64,000 bases of DNA from Echiichthys vipera (Eukaryota > Chordata > Actinopteri > Perciformes > Trachinidae), in NCBI GenBank assembly GCA_963691815.1, contig OY829662.1:19498276-19562275 (forward strand), read 5' to 3'. The position numbers were made by a program, and so were the translations under genes. Each line of letters begins with the position of its first letter. The stretch's first letter is position 1. Below are positions 38,778-50,800 of the stretch, piece after piece. The notes beneath the pieces are model-generated. The model was not told the DNA's origin and made no database searches. It worked only from the letters and a program-made list of their open reading frames with translations.

Positions 38778-40236
38778 AGTAAGGATGGCTCCTGCATGTC
38801 CCCTCTCTGTCCTTGGTGCAAACCAGTCCCCTAGGGGTGAGAAGCACCTGTCCTTCAGAAGAACAGCCAGGCCTCTGCTTAACACAGCTGTCAGGGCCGC
38901 CGTTCTATCTGCAAATCACAGTGCCTCAAGGGAAGCGGAGAAGTGACGAGGGAGAGGGATTGATATTCTCACCGAAGGAAGGGGAAGGTGACGCACACGA
39001 TCCTTAAGCTACAGGAACCAAGATATGCTGGGGATTGTTTATCACATCTTCTGAAAAGAGTCCACACTGGGAGAAAATGGCGGGTAAGCATTTGTGATAA
39101 TTTGTGATAATTACCACCTTCCAATGCCAAACACAGTATGCTATCAGAAATATGTTACACATTGATAAGGATAGCGAAGCTGTATGAGTTTGATGTGTTT
39201 TTCTGTTTTGCACGCTACAATTTGATATGATTTTAAAACTGAAAACCAATAAATATACCGTTGAGAAAGTTTTATCCATTATATCATATAAAAAAGTTAC
39301 AGTATGCTGGCACCATAAGCACGCCTCTTTAATTCAGATGACGTTTCAGCCCTCAGGTGTTCTTCAATATCAATCAATAATATTTTTTTCCTACTTTAAA
39401 TTTTGTATCCATTACCTGTACACTACGCAAGATGAAGTATGAATTGATTGACATCTGTTCTCTCCTCTTTTGCATATGGGTAACAGTAATCAATCAAATT
39501 CAAATTAAAGCCTAAATGTGGTTTAGCTACCTTAATTTGACTATTTGTCATATTAAAGTGGCTTTTTTTCATAATTACAATATATTAAATGATGTGAAAT
39601 GTGAAAAGCTGTGTGTTTAACACTTTAAAAATGGCTGGTGAACATAATGGAGCATTTTGCAGCTAAAGAGTCTGATACCTCCCTCAGGACTTGACAGAGA
39701 CCAAAACCATCTAGAAGAGAGAGAATATTAGACTTCCATTCATCAGCTGGACAGAAACATGACTCAGAGGAATGGTAATGTTGCTCTGTAAATGCTGGGT
39801 ATGTTAATAAGAAACTGTTTGTTAACAAGTTTGTCATGACATGTCAGGACACCGGCGCTGTGTGGAAAACAGAAAACAAAAGGCCACTGCTGTGCGTTTC
39901 TCTTTAATCTACATTTAATTTGGATTGGATGTTGATAAAGCCTTGAATGAGTCAGAGACATAAACCATTTGACTCATAATGCACACAGTATGCACAGCAT
40001 GCCGTAGTTCCCTGATTAGTTTTCTGTCGAGTTGCTGGGCTCAATCCAAATATGTTTTACATCGAAAAAAGAAATGACTGCTACACAAATAACTTGTTAG
40101 TGGTAACACGTAGGCATGGATCTAAATTTCAAATTTGGGGGTTTTATGCAGATGTGAATCAGCTGTCCACCAGCTCTGTGATACCAGTTAATAATGTGGT
40201 AAAAACGTTTTACTCGGAAGTCATGGTGGGCTTTGC

Positions 40237-40275
40237 TTCTGCTGCTTCTGCTGCTTCTGCTGCTGCTGCTGCTGC
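40237..40275 (+). repeat. (CTG/CTT)n triplet repeat
   Basis: TGCTTCTGC units followed by TGCTGCTGCTGC. It gives an alanine-serine tract in a chance frame at 40052-40384. Confidence 0.95.
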
Positions 40276-41591
40276 AGAAGATTCAACACTTTTCAAAGAC
40301 AGCAGAATGCCATCTGTTGAGGACGGTGACGATATGGGAACTGCACTCCATGCTTTGGCAGTGGACAGAGCCAGAGAGAGTTAAGAGTACATTTCTATGA
40401 GTGCTGCCAACATACGGATCATATAATATCCAGGACAGAATTATTACAGTCTGACAACAAAGAGAGCTGGTCATGAATGTAAACTGCCTGCTTCTGCGTG
40501 TGAATCTATCACCTGTGTGACTGCACCCCGCAATTAAACATTAGGTGGATGTATTCTCATGACCATAATATATGTGCTCCTGTGTTATATCATATTTAGC
40601 CCGCAGGGATGTATTTTAATACTAATGGTGGGCTTCACTGTACCATGTGTGCGTGTCTTGAAAATCGAGACAGAGAGTGAGAACTGCACAAACACTGTCT
40701 GACACCAATCTCTGCCAGTCTAGCGAGCTTCTCCGCGCCTCATTTCTGTGTATACTGTCTCTACTTTTACCTGCTTGTTTATTTCCCCTCAAACACTGTA
40801 GCCTTTATTGTTTACACGGTCTGCAAAAACCTTCCTCAGCGATGGAGAGGTTGCAGCTGTAATGAAGGTTTAATTCATTTGGACCTTGTTACTTCTACTT
40901 TTTATAATGAGAGGTTTTCTCCATTCTGGCGAGGTTTTTTCTTTGAAACAGTTGAGGTTGCCTCATTTTTTCTAGCAGTTTCTTATTTGCTACCACACAT
41001 ATCTTAACCCACACAAATACTGCATGACGCAGGAGGGAATGCGATTATAGCAGTCCATATTTCCCTTTGCCCATGAAAAACAGACCATAGAAGTTTGAGT
41101 AATGAGCCAGTGCCACCTGTGCCCATGATGCCAGGAGGACGTGACATACAATGCTGATGAGCTTCTCAGGCTCAATTTGCCACTATGCTCTCTCGTTCCC
41201 CCACTTCACATCTCCACCCATCTTGGCAATGTTCTCCCCATCTCCCGTTTCACTCATCTGGATTAAAAGCTCTGTCTGGACACTGTAAGGAAAAAAAGTC
41301 CCGGGTCTCATTTACTGAGGAGGGCAGTGTGGGAGCACATTTTCTGTACTGCAATACTAAAGTGGGTTTCTTCAGAAAGTCAGTCTGGGGTTGGAAAGTT
41401 GTGAGGAAGGAATGATAAAGGTCTTTCTAATTGCTGTGCTAAGGGAGCAGCAATTAACTTTCAGACAGTGCTACAGCAGGCAATTTCGGCGTTAACACAA
41501 TAAAACCAAAAGCACCAAATTCATGCAGACGAATTGCAATGTTCATTATGTGAATGAGAAGGTAAGCTTTACGTAAGGGGTGATACCCAAT

Positions 41592-41684
41592 GAGGTGTTC
41601 AGTATCAGGAATTAATGGATGATGGGGAGGCCCGAACTGTCTGATACGCAGCAAAATCCATTAACTCCTGATAATGGACACCTC
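41592..41684. other. 93-nt inverted repeat with 29-bp arms, hairpin-like
   Basis: Left arm 41592-41620 (GAGGTGTTCAGTATCAGGAA...) and right arm 41656-41684 are reverse complements at 26 of 29 positions, around a 35-nt loop. As plus-strand RNA one of the three differences is a G:U pair, leaving only two mismatches. The size and shape resemble a pre-miRNA or an inverted-repeat mobile fragment. No SINE, microsatellite or simple sequence explains it. Function unknown. Confidence 0.7.
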
Positions 41685-41874
41685 AAAGAGCATTCGGTCC
41701 CTCATACCATGATCACTTGCCAGAGAAAAATAATGATTAGTTTATATTTTCACGAGTTTTGCAATCCAAAATCTTTTTACACAGGCCTGTTTACACCCGA
41801 GGGTCTGACTATTACATGGAATGATTAGTACCCTTCTTTAAGTTTCTTATACAATGAAAACGTTGCTCACTCCA

Positions 41875-42101
41875 TTTTGTCCCGGACTTATTGCTGCACC
41901 AGTATATTCCCTAAAACCACTAAAATGTTTCTTTACCTTACTTATTATTAAGTCAATGATAATATACCTTCTTTAACTTAACTAACTAATCTAGGTCACT
42001 CTACGTGTACACAAACTCAACCAATATCAGTTACAACCTGATACCATGTTTCGTCTTCCACGTTTCTGCATATTTTGACGCCAACGCGACAAGTCGTGTA
42101 T
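41875..42101 (+). repeat. unclassified dispersed repeat, copy 2
   Basis: Same orientation as copy 1, about 4.4 kb away. Blocks TTTTGTCCCGGACTTATTGC, TGCACCAGTATATTCCC, AAACCACTAAAATG, CAGTTACAACCTGATACCATG and ACAAGTCGTGTATCAA. Divergence is moderate, with small indels. Confidence 0.65.
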
Positions 42102-42796
42102 CAAAATTTTGTCACGACCTGGCACCTACAGTGGTCCGCCAAGCTCAAAGAACCCTCAGCTGCGATCCATAAAGATAACCTTATGCCAACAAGTCAATAT
42201 ATTGCGTACAGTTTCAAAGAGTAAATACAATTTGACAGTATGTTTACCAACATTACAAGCCAGCTACTCAGCCATGCCGTTGTCCCCAAATTAATATCAA
42301 GATATTCATAAACAAATTATGTTCTATTGGCTGCAGCCTAATGTAGTGATTTGAATAGAGAAACTAATGTGATGGTGGCATAAAACCCCAGCTGGGTCTC
42401 GATCAGATATCAGCAGTGTCTTTTTCAAAGTCCACACATTTTCGCCCAAGGAACTGCTTAACTGCTCATTTTGTGGGTACTCGCACAGCTGGCATTATTT
42501 CCACCTTGGGTGTCTGTGTGTGTCATTATGACAGAATGTGGTCCTGGAGACACTAACTGTAGCAAGAACTACCACAGAAGCAGTTTTGAGTATTTCGTTT
42601 GGTTTTAAAAAGTCTGTCTGTGGTGAAAGAACTGGGGCTAGGAAGTGGCCTGTACCAGCAATTTTCTCTCTGTCCAATAAGCCACATTACCAATAATGTC
42701 AACAGTCTATGTATTGCCAATAAGCTTGCCATGAAATGTTTAAACTGTATATTATATAGTTAGGCTGGACTATGAGTACAAGTTGGTTTCTGAGTA

Positions 42797-43060
42797 AGAA
42801 GGAGAATTACTTTATTTTTATCCCACAAGGAGAAATTCAATTTTTTCACTCTTATTATTGTACATGTTACACACACAGGCCCGAAATACACACATGCACA
42901 ACCAGGACCTATACTTGCAATTAAGGAGAGATGTTAGAGCGAGGGGGCTGCCAGTGACCAGCGCCCCGAGCAGTTGGGGGTTCAGTGTCTTGCTCAACAG
43001 CACCTCGGCAGTGCCCAGGAGATGAACTGGCACCTCTCCAGCCACCAGTCCAGGCTCCGT
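42797..43060 (-). mobile_element. tRNA-headed teleost SINE, 5' truncated, second copy
   Basis: On the minus strand it carries the same body as the 1.27-1.55 kb copy: CTCCTGGGCACTGCCGAGG, TGAGCAAGACACTGAACCCC, GGGCCTGTGTGTGTAACATG, TGAATTTCTCCTTGTGGGAT and an A/T-rich tail. It retains some sequence 5' of the body (GTGGCTGGAGAGGTGCCAG) that the first copy has lost, but not the tRNA-like head. Confidence 0.75.
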
Positions 43061-44101
43061 ACTAATGTATTGTATTTGGCATTTGAGTAGATATACTGAA
43101 TACTGAATCTGTCATCCACCGTAGATAAACAATTGGTAAACAATGGATGTTCACATGCTTATATATTTATATATACGCAACAGCATATGGGTGAGAAGGT
43201 AAAGCTTAATCAATGCTGTCAAGTAGACACGGTGAATAGCTGTGAATTGCTCTGTGTTTCCATTATTCATGAAGGAGAGACACCAACAACAAGACATTCA
43301 GTGTGTTAAATTATTGACGGAACCCCAAGATCTCAGAGAGCTTTCCTTCTTTGATATTGTTCAGGTTCGACCTGGCAAGCTGCTATGTTCTTTGTCCGCT
43401 CTGTTTCCGTCTTATTTACCTTTTCTCCTTTTGACTTACAAAACCACTGTCGCCTCTACTCCTCCCAGCCTTCCCCCAGAACAAGACGGCCTCCTCTCAG
43501 TCTTATAGCGAGACTGATGAAATATTCAAGGTTTACCGAAAATCCCAACATGCTAAAGTCTCCTATTTAACTGTATAGGATGATTAAATATGCACTTGTA
43601 GCTATCTTTACTGCACAATACATGCATTATATCTCTTTTCTCAAGCTGCTTAAGCTAAAGGATCAAAGGGCAGGGTGAGAATCCAATACTGGACTATTGA
43701 CATGTGGAAAAGCTATAAAATATGCATCAGTAACATCCAATTCATGTCATTCACACGACATTCTTACCAACAGGTCCGCAAGGGTCACTTGGAATGAACC
43801 GGGCTCCTTGAGTCAGAAGGAGAAAAGAAGTCTATGCCGATAATGTGAACCACATGTGTATGTGCAGTGTTAGTGTATGGGTGTTAAAGCATTATCAGAG
43901 GAAGCAAGTTTCAAGGTGAACAACACCAAAAAAGACTATAGAGAGAGAAGAGAATACAATTCTTGTATCATTCTGTTGCTTCCTCCACGGAAGCACAGCC
44001 ATGTGAGAGTCAAGGGTGAACAAACACTTACTTGCCGTTTCCAGTCTTTGTACATTGGCTTCTGCTGTCCTTCAACGTCAACAACTGCAACAGTTGACGG
44101 T

Positions 44102-44250
44102 AGGGATGTAACGATACACCGAACTCACGATTCATGATATTGAGCTTGATATTCCCACAAGTTTTTTGTTTTTTGAACGAAATGAGATTGCAATCCATCA
44201 ACTATTTCCATCAACTATTTTACTAAATGATTAATTTTCCTCCAAAAAAA
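44102..44250 (+). mobile_element. fragment of a teleost repeat with GATGTAACGAT end
   Basis: TAGGGATGTAACGATACACC followed by CACGATTCATGATATTGAG resembles the terminal sequence of a widespread fish DNA element (TAGGGATGTAACGATTCAC...CACGATTCGAT). Only one end is seen. Confidence 0.45.
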
Positions 44251-45580
44251 ACCCTAAATTGATTGTCTAATTAAGGCTATGTTCATTTTATTTTGACAAA
44301 CTGTCATTGTATAATTCAACAAAAGCAAAATATGACCATGGTGACATATTAAAATGCAAAACCGAAGGTTCAAAGTGGCAAAAGCCAAATGATAAAAAGG
44401 AAAAAGAACTAAATAAACTAAAAAGAGGGCAAACGCAAACCTAACCCCTTCCACCACCACACCAAACCCTCTTCTCAAATGTAACTATTTAACTATTTTT
44501 TTTAAAGTTTCTTTTAATATTTAAGTAATTTATAAGCCTTAGGAATAAGTCACAATTAATTTTTCATCTCAACCAATTTGAATTGTCACACATTTGTATC
44601 TTGACTTAGGGAGCTAGGGGATTAAGTGAAAGGAAGACTGGGTTATGGCTGCAGTCTTTCTCACTCACCTTGAGACTTCTTCCTGTTATGAAGTTGGGAG
44701 CAAAAACTAGTGGTGCGTAAAGGAACTACTATCTGCTTTCGACAGATAGCACCAGAAACCATAAAAATCCAGCCAGCAGGCACATTTCCTGGGTGAAATA
44801 GTGCATGACTCTGATACAAGCAAGAATAATACCATGAAATGGTTATTTCGTTTTGCTGTACATAGCTGATGTGGCAGAAACCAACCCCATTATGATCCAC
44901 AAGTCTTTGATCAAATCAGATGCTGGTGTAATGCATGTCAGAAATGCATATTAGGGAGCCAAACTGATAAGGAGGAGGATGTAGCGATGGGAGATTCAAA
45001 CAGCATGGTTAATACTACAACATTGCTGAATCTGCAACTTTTGCTCAGAGCCTGGGAACTTGTGTTTTCTGATGCCAAGCTGCAGTTTGACCTGATCATC
45101 TTCAGAGCGGGGATAATCCCTGCGGACTTCAACCCACGCAGCATCAAACCACATAATGCCCCGCCACAGAGAATGAAGCACCCCTGGAAAGGTCGAACGC
45201 ATGCAGACTAAAATGGTCATATGCCATGCGAGCTCAAATAACCGCAGGGGACTGCAGTGCCGTGACAATCTTATACACAGTGTGAAAGGAAAAGTCTAAA
45301 AAGTGTGGGGTATGTTATACATTGGAAATATGTTATTGGGCTATTTTCAACAACTTCGTAAATGGAATCTAACTTTTGTCAATGGCAAATGAAACCATGT
45401 ATGCGTGCCACTTAACGCTTTTGAGACTAAGCTTTTATACAAGACTGCAGATTAAGTGCACTTAACTGAAGAGAAAAGCAAGACAAGAAGTTTAGACTGC
45501 CATAGGGGCTCCTGTGAATAAGAGATCAGGTGATACAGAAGGTAGCTACATTATCTTCACACTCTAATTGCATCTTATAA

Positions 45581-45584
<4 letters not shown>

Positions 45585-45620
<36 letters not shown>
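45585..45620 (+). repeat. (GT)n microsatellite
   Basis: About 36 bp of GT repeat, then slightly interrupted TTGTGTGCG. Confidence 0.97.
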
Positions 45621-45623
<3 letters not shown>

Positions 45624-46329
45624 TGTGCGTCTATGTTTGTTAATAGCTGTAGGCTGATTGCTGCTCTGTTAAATCATAAGGGGCACCAATGAGGAGAGCC
45701 TAACAGAGCCTGTATCAAATGCTGGGAAGCCCATATTAGCGACAGTGCTGTGCCTGCTGGTTGATCTGCCAAACAATTCCTGTGGACAGACCCAGCTCTG
45801 GTCCCTGTCCCTGGACTTTCCTTCAGGCAGTAAGGTCAACACTCAGGTTGTTTATGTGAAGGTGCAGTGCTTCTCACACATGGGCTATGGCCACCAAAAA
45901 ACATATCGACCAGATTTAACAAAAGCACTGATTTAAAAATATTATTTGGGTGTCATCGAGTTTGATTCAAATCTCCAACAAACACACTAAGTAAACACAA
46001 CTTACCACTTTTATTCATCTAAACTGGATGAAGGCACTGGTGTCTTTACAAGGTTCAAATATACTGTTACTGTGTATAAGACTGTAACAACTACACTACA
46101 TGTGTTTCTGTTATTAAGTTGTTTCAACATAAGAATATGAATATAAGCCTTCATTTTGTCATGTAATCTTGCATCTACAGAGCTGCCTATTGTCAGAGGT
46201 GGTTGAGTGCAAGAGGCTGCAAGGGCTCTGAATGGTATAAATTTGATTGGGACAGCACTTTGCGGTAACATAATTTAACGTAACACTCGTGCATTAACAT
46301 TCAGTTTAATAACCCTATTGTAGTGGGGT

Positions 46330-46640
46330 CAAGGGCATAACCAGGTTTCTTAAACACCATGTAAACACCATAATGCAGGTAAAATCTGGGTTCTCCTACC
46401 CCGGTTAACAGACCTAGAGAACTCCTTCAGTTCAGGATTATTCATGCACGTAAACAGGGTCCTCAGGTTACTATCGGGTTTCTCGTCTGCGCATGCTCCC
46501 CAGTCCGCGGCAGTGGGTTATGACCCAAAAATAGAATAAACCAGGAAGCAACAGCGCCAAAAAAAACATGAAAAAGACTTCACAATGGCAAGTAACATCA
46601 CTACCAAGAAAACCTGTTTCGGTCATAAGGTTTTTTCTTG
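46330..46640. mobile_element. candidate non-autonomous DNA element
   Basis: CATAACCAGGTTTCTTAAAC near the left and AAGAAAACCTGTTTCGGTCAT near the right form an imperfect inverted pair. The interior (CTCCTACCCCGGTTAACAG, AGAACTCCTTCAGTTCAGGA, TCTGCGCATGCTC) recalls a recurrent fish repeat. Boundaries are approximate. Confidence 0.45.
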
Positions 46641-47611
46641 GCCAATGCACTCAAGGGACCAACTGCCTGATTTGAACGTCGAGACATAATTGCCAAATTA
46701 TAAATGTTCTCATTTTTGTCAGTCCTCCTTTTTTAGTATATTTTTTTTATGCTTCCAGGCTTTCCCTGATGCTATCCTGGTTTTTCACGTCACAACGCTG
46801 TGGATTGTGGGTCATTCTCTCAGGCAAAGTCGTCAGAAAAGCCGACTTACGAAAAGTGTGCATAAAGGGCTCAGCATGTTTGCCAGAGTGCCTTCATGCA
46901 CTTGATAATTGGACAATGGGACAGCCCTTAGCCCTTGCAGATTTTCCTGGAACTCACGTCAAAGTCTGTGAATGTGTAGATTGGGATTATTCTGAGCAAC
47001 AATTCCTTCTGTTGATTTTGAGCCTGAGATAATCTCTCTCCTTTCTCCCGAGGATCATCTTCCAGCTGCCTGTCTGTCTGCAAACCTTCAAGCCCTTCAT
47101 CCTCTTCCACCTGTTGAGCCTAGGCTGCCATCCACCACTGCCCTCTGCCTCAGCAAGCCAGCCATCTTCTTCTCACCATGCCAATTTCATTCCCTGTGGT
47201 ACAAACAATGAATCTTAACTTCACCTACAGTACCTCTGTTTGCCTTCACAGTACTGATCCATCAATATGATGCCTGTGGCTGAAATGCCTTGGAAAAAGT
47301 AGAGAAGAGTAAAGCACAGCTGTTAAAGGGAAAGTCTGTATCTTCATTATGGTTTGCTTTGCTTTCGATCAGTGAGAAATAAATATAACTTTTAAACGGT
47401 TCTTATCCATATCCTCAAAGTCAAACGATGTATTCATTCAACTGTCTTGATAACTTGAATGCTCGCAAGTTCTTACTGTGGTCATTTTGGGACGTGTGAT
47501 AATAAGCTAACACAGTTTCTATGCTAAGAAAGCATAACCTGACTCACCAGAGAGTTTGTTAAACAGAACCATCTGAAAAAGCCTAATTGAAAACAGAAAC
47601 ATACCTCACAG

Positions 47612-47815
47612 TAGGGCTGTTAGGGCGGGTTACGGATCGGTCTATAAAATGTCAGGAAATGTCAAAAAATGTCAATTGAAGGTGAGGTCTTCAACTCGAA
47701 GATATTCAGTTAACTGTCGTAAAGGAGGAAAGAAACCAGTAAATGTTAACTTTTATATTCAATTCAAAATGATTATTTTAATAACTGCCAATTAATCGTT
47801 TCATTTTTGCAGCTA
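47612..47815 (-). mobile_element. ATTA-rich teleost DNA element (copy 3 of 3, inverted)
   Basis: On the plus strand it begins GTAGGGCTGTTAGGGCGGG, the end sequence of the family, then GGTCTATAAAATGTCAGGAAA, GGTGAGGTCTTCAACTC, GAAGATATTCAGTTAACTGTC and ends CAATTAATCGTTTCATTTTT. These are the reverse complement of the blocks in copies 1 and 2. Confidence 0.65.
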
Positions 47816-47849
47816 TACTTATCAGTTGATTGGATGAACCATCCGTCAA

Positions 47850-50800
47850 TTAAACTCTTGAATATGTTAATTAGACACTTTAAATTTTTCTGACTTGAAA
47901 CGGACAAACTCATTTAACCACAGATAAGTAGCTGATTTCATTAAAAAGTTATTGGCGGTAAGAGCAGTGTCCTAGATCTTCTTTTTTCAAGACTCCATTA
48001 AAGTTATTACAAAATATTACAGTGTAGGTGGTGAGCAAGCTGGAGGAAGCTGACATTACCATTGGCAAAGTTCTTGTTGACTTTGTGTTAGAGATTGTGC
48101 TGCTTGTTTCTTATATCGTGTTGATCGCCATTTATATACTCGCCTGCTCTTTAACTAACACACATACACACATAGGGTACAGAGACAACACTGTAGGTGG
48201 GCACATTTTGCCCAAAGGCCCAGGGAGAGAATATATTTGCATCGTCGGCATAGTATGCATATCTTCAGTACAGAATGTGCTTGTGTGGTAATGAGGAGAT
48301 GAGCTGTGAGGAAAAACAATGAATGGTGAGACTTCAGGTCGAGCAAACCGTACTTACGCACTTTTCAAATACCGCAATCACTTTCTCTGTTGTCTGCTAT
48401 CGTTTATGTCTTGCAGAACACACTCGACAACACACAAATGTTTTCTTCTTTAGAAAAAGAGAGCATATGAAAATCATCTGCTATGCGTATCCCTCATGTG
48501 CTTGAGACTGGATACAGCCTCGTCTAATTATATTCATGGAAGAGAGCAGCATCTATTAGCTTTCTATTTCAAACACTAACCTTTTAGACGTCCTGTGGTT
48601 TATGCATCGACGTGACCTTATGAATACTAACCATGTATAATCTTTTCATCTGCATTCATGTCTTGCATTACACCGGGAGATTGAGGTGACTGTTCGCTAT
48701 GGGCTCCTGCTTGCTGGCTGCATCCAGGGGCTGTGGCTTATCAATGACCTGCGACAATTCCGTTCATATTAAGGCACAGCTCTGTTATGGTTTTTAATAT
48801 AAGCTGGAAGTAGGAGCTCATGGAACCACTTGAGCCATTTGTTCTGAAGAGGGAAATTGGATTGTGCACGATAAGTACAGGGCCACCTCTGTTAATGAGA
48901 TTGCTGTGGTTGGAGGCGCAGCTTCCACCTGACTGCCACTCTTGTTTATTCTAAGCCAGATCAATACCTTATGGTCTTACTTTACAGAATGCTACTCAAA
49001 AGGTCAATGACAAACGATGGGAGAAGAGACCTGCATTATAACCTAGATGTGCTCAAAAGCCAATCAGCAGCCCCTTCAGGCTCAGGGGTAATTGACCAGA
49101 CTTTGTGGATGGCATCACTGGGCTCTCTGCAAATGAGCCTTTTGTCAGTCTCCTCATTGTCTTTATATGGGAAGTAAGAAGAAGAGAGACATCAACAGGT
49201 GGTGCCAATTTTTCCGTTATACCAAAGTGCTGACTGCAGAACTGCAAATAATTAGAGCTGTGGAATAATAGCAGACGGTGTAGCTGAGAATACATCAATG
49301 ATCATGTACGTCGGCTGACTGAACAATGCAGGGAAAAATCTATGATGTAGATGCACCTTCCCTTTTCAGCTCTGAAACATATTCCATAAACACACCCTGT
49401 AGAGAAAAGCGGTGTCAATGTTTAATCAATGAACCTCTGTAGAGTTGAACTTCAAAGCTACCCTTTCATAAAGCAGGGCTTTGCATCAAAAGACCATCAA
49501 TATTTAGCCGATGAGAGTGAAATCTGACACAAGAAAGCAGTTACAGCCACTATCCTGGCTCCTGATGACCCACAGTTTCATTGGAAGGCTCATAAATGTG
49601 TCATGTGCAGAATTCAGCAGGACAGATCTGAGGAATAGAATAAAAAATGGAAATTAAACTGAAAGGTAAATATCACAGAGGATTTCGCGATTATGAATAA
49701 AATTATAAAAACAGAGCAAAGCATTTGTTTCTTAATCTGCAGCCTTAGAGTTGACTTTGCATTTAATAAATCTTTTCTGGTAAATGTCAAGCTATGAATG
49801 AATAAATACCTACCTGCACAGAGGAATTTAGGTAAACCTGCATGAAATGAACTTTGGCCACTTGCAAGCAGCTAAAACAAGGTGAAAACAGGTGACTAGT
49901 ACATCATAAGTTACATATTTACACATCCAGCAGACACAGAGCAACATCAGTGTTTATGCGGAGTGGTATTTTTGGCCTCCTGATGATAGAAGGCAAATAT
50001 ACATTCTCCTTCTTGCTCCTGCCACCAGCTACATGCTCCATTGTTTGTTTGCTGTTTGGTGTTGGACAGACAGCGTACATCAAGTTATTACAGCTTCAAG
50101 GTTGGTGAGAGTGAACCTAAACAGTAAAGATGTGGATGGGGCCGAGTTGAGGATGAGTTGAAAGACACAAAGACATTTTGTACAGCAGTGGGGAACTGCA
50201 GAGACGGGTGATAATTCTCTGTGGGATCATTACATGTGAGTTATTTCACATTTGATGCATTGTTATATAGAAAAAATGGATACAGAAGCTTTAATAAAAA
50301 GGCCAAACATTAATCAAACTAAATCACACATTAGTCCTCATATAATTCACAATACAGACCTGCTCAAGCCAAGCACTTTAAAAGTGTAGTGCAGCATTAC
50401 TAAGGCCCTGCAGAGATTTCTCTGGAGATATAGTTGATGTATTACAATGGTCAGGCAAAGAGGTTCACCTTTTTTCACACCCTGTGATTAGGTGCTGCTC
50501 TCCAACTCCGAGCACTGTTTAATTTGTCATTGCAATAGCAGTTATCCAGTCCTAGATTGAGCTGTGAGAGGGGGAGATGTGTATCTGTCCCGTGGAGAGA
50601 GACTTCGCTGTGCTTTGATAAGGTATCACTTACATTTTATTGTGAATGGTTGGAACGGTTTGCCTGGCCTTTGGCGCCTTACTCCAGCTACGCTTTCCCC
50701 TTGCTGTTGGATTAGGGCACGCCGTCGGTAGCTGAGAGTATATCAGTATCAGCGATGTGGGAGCAAAATAGACCACCATAAACTACAGCACGAAGCTAAT

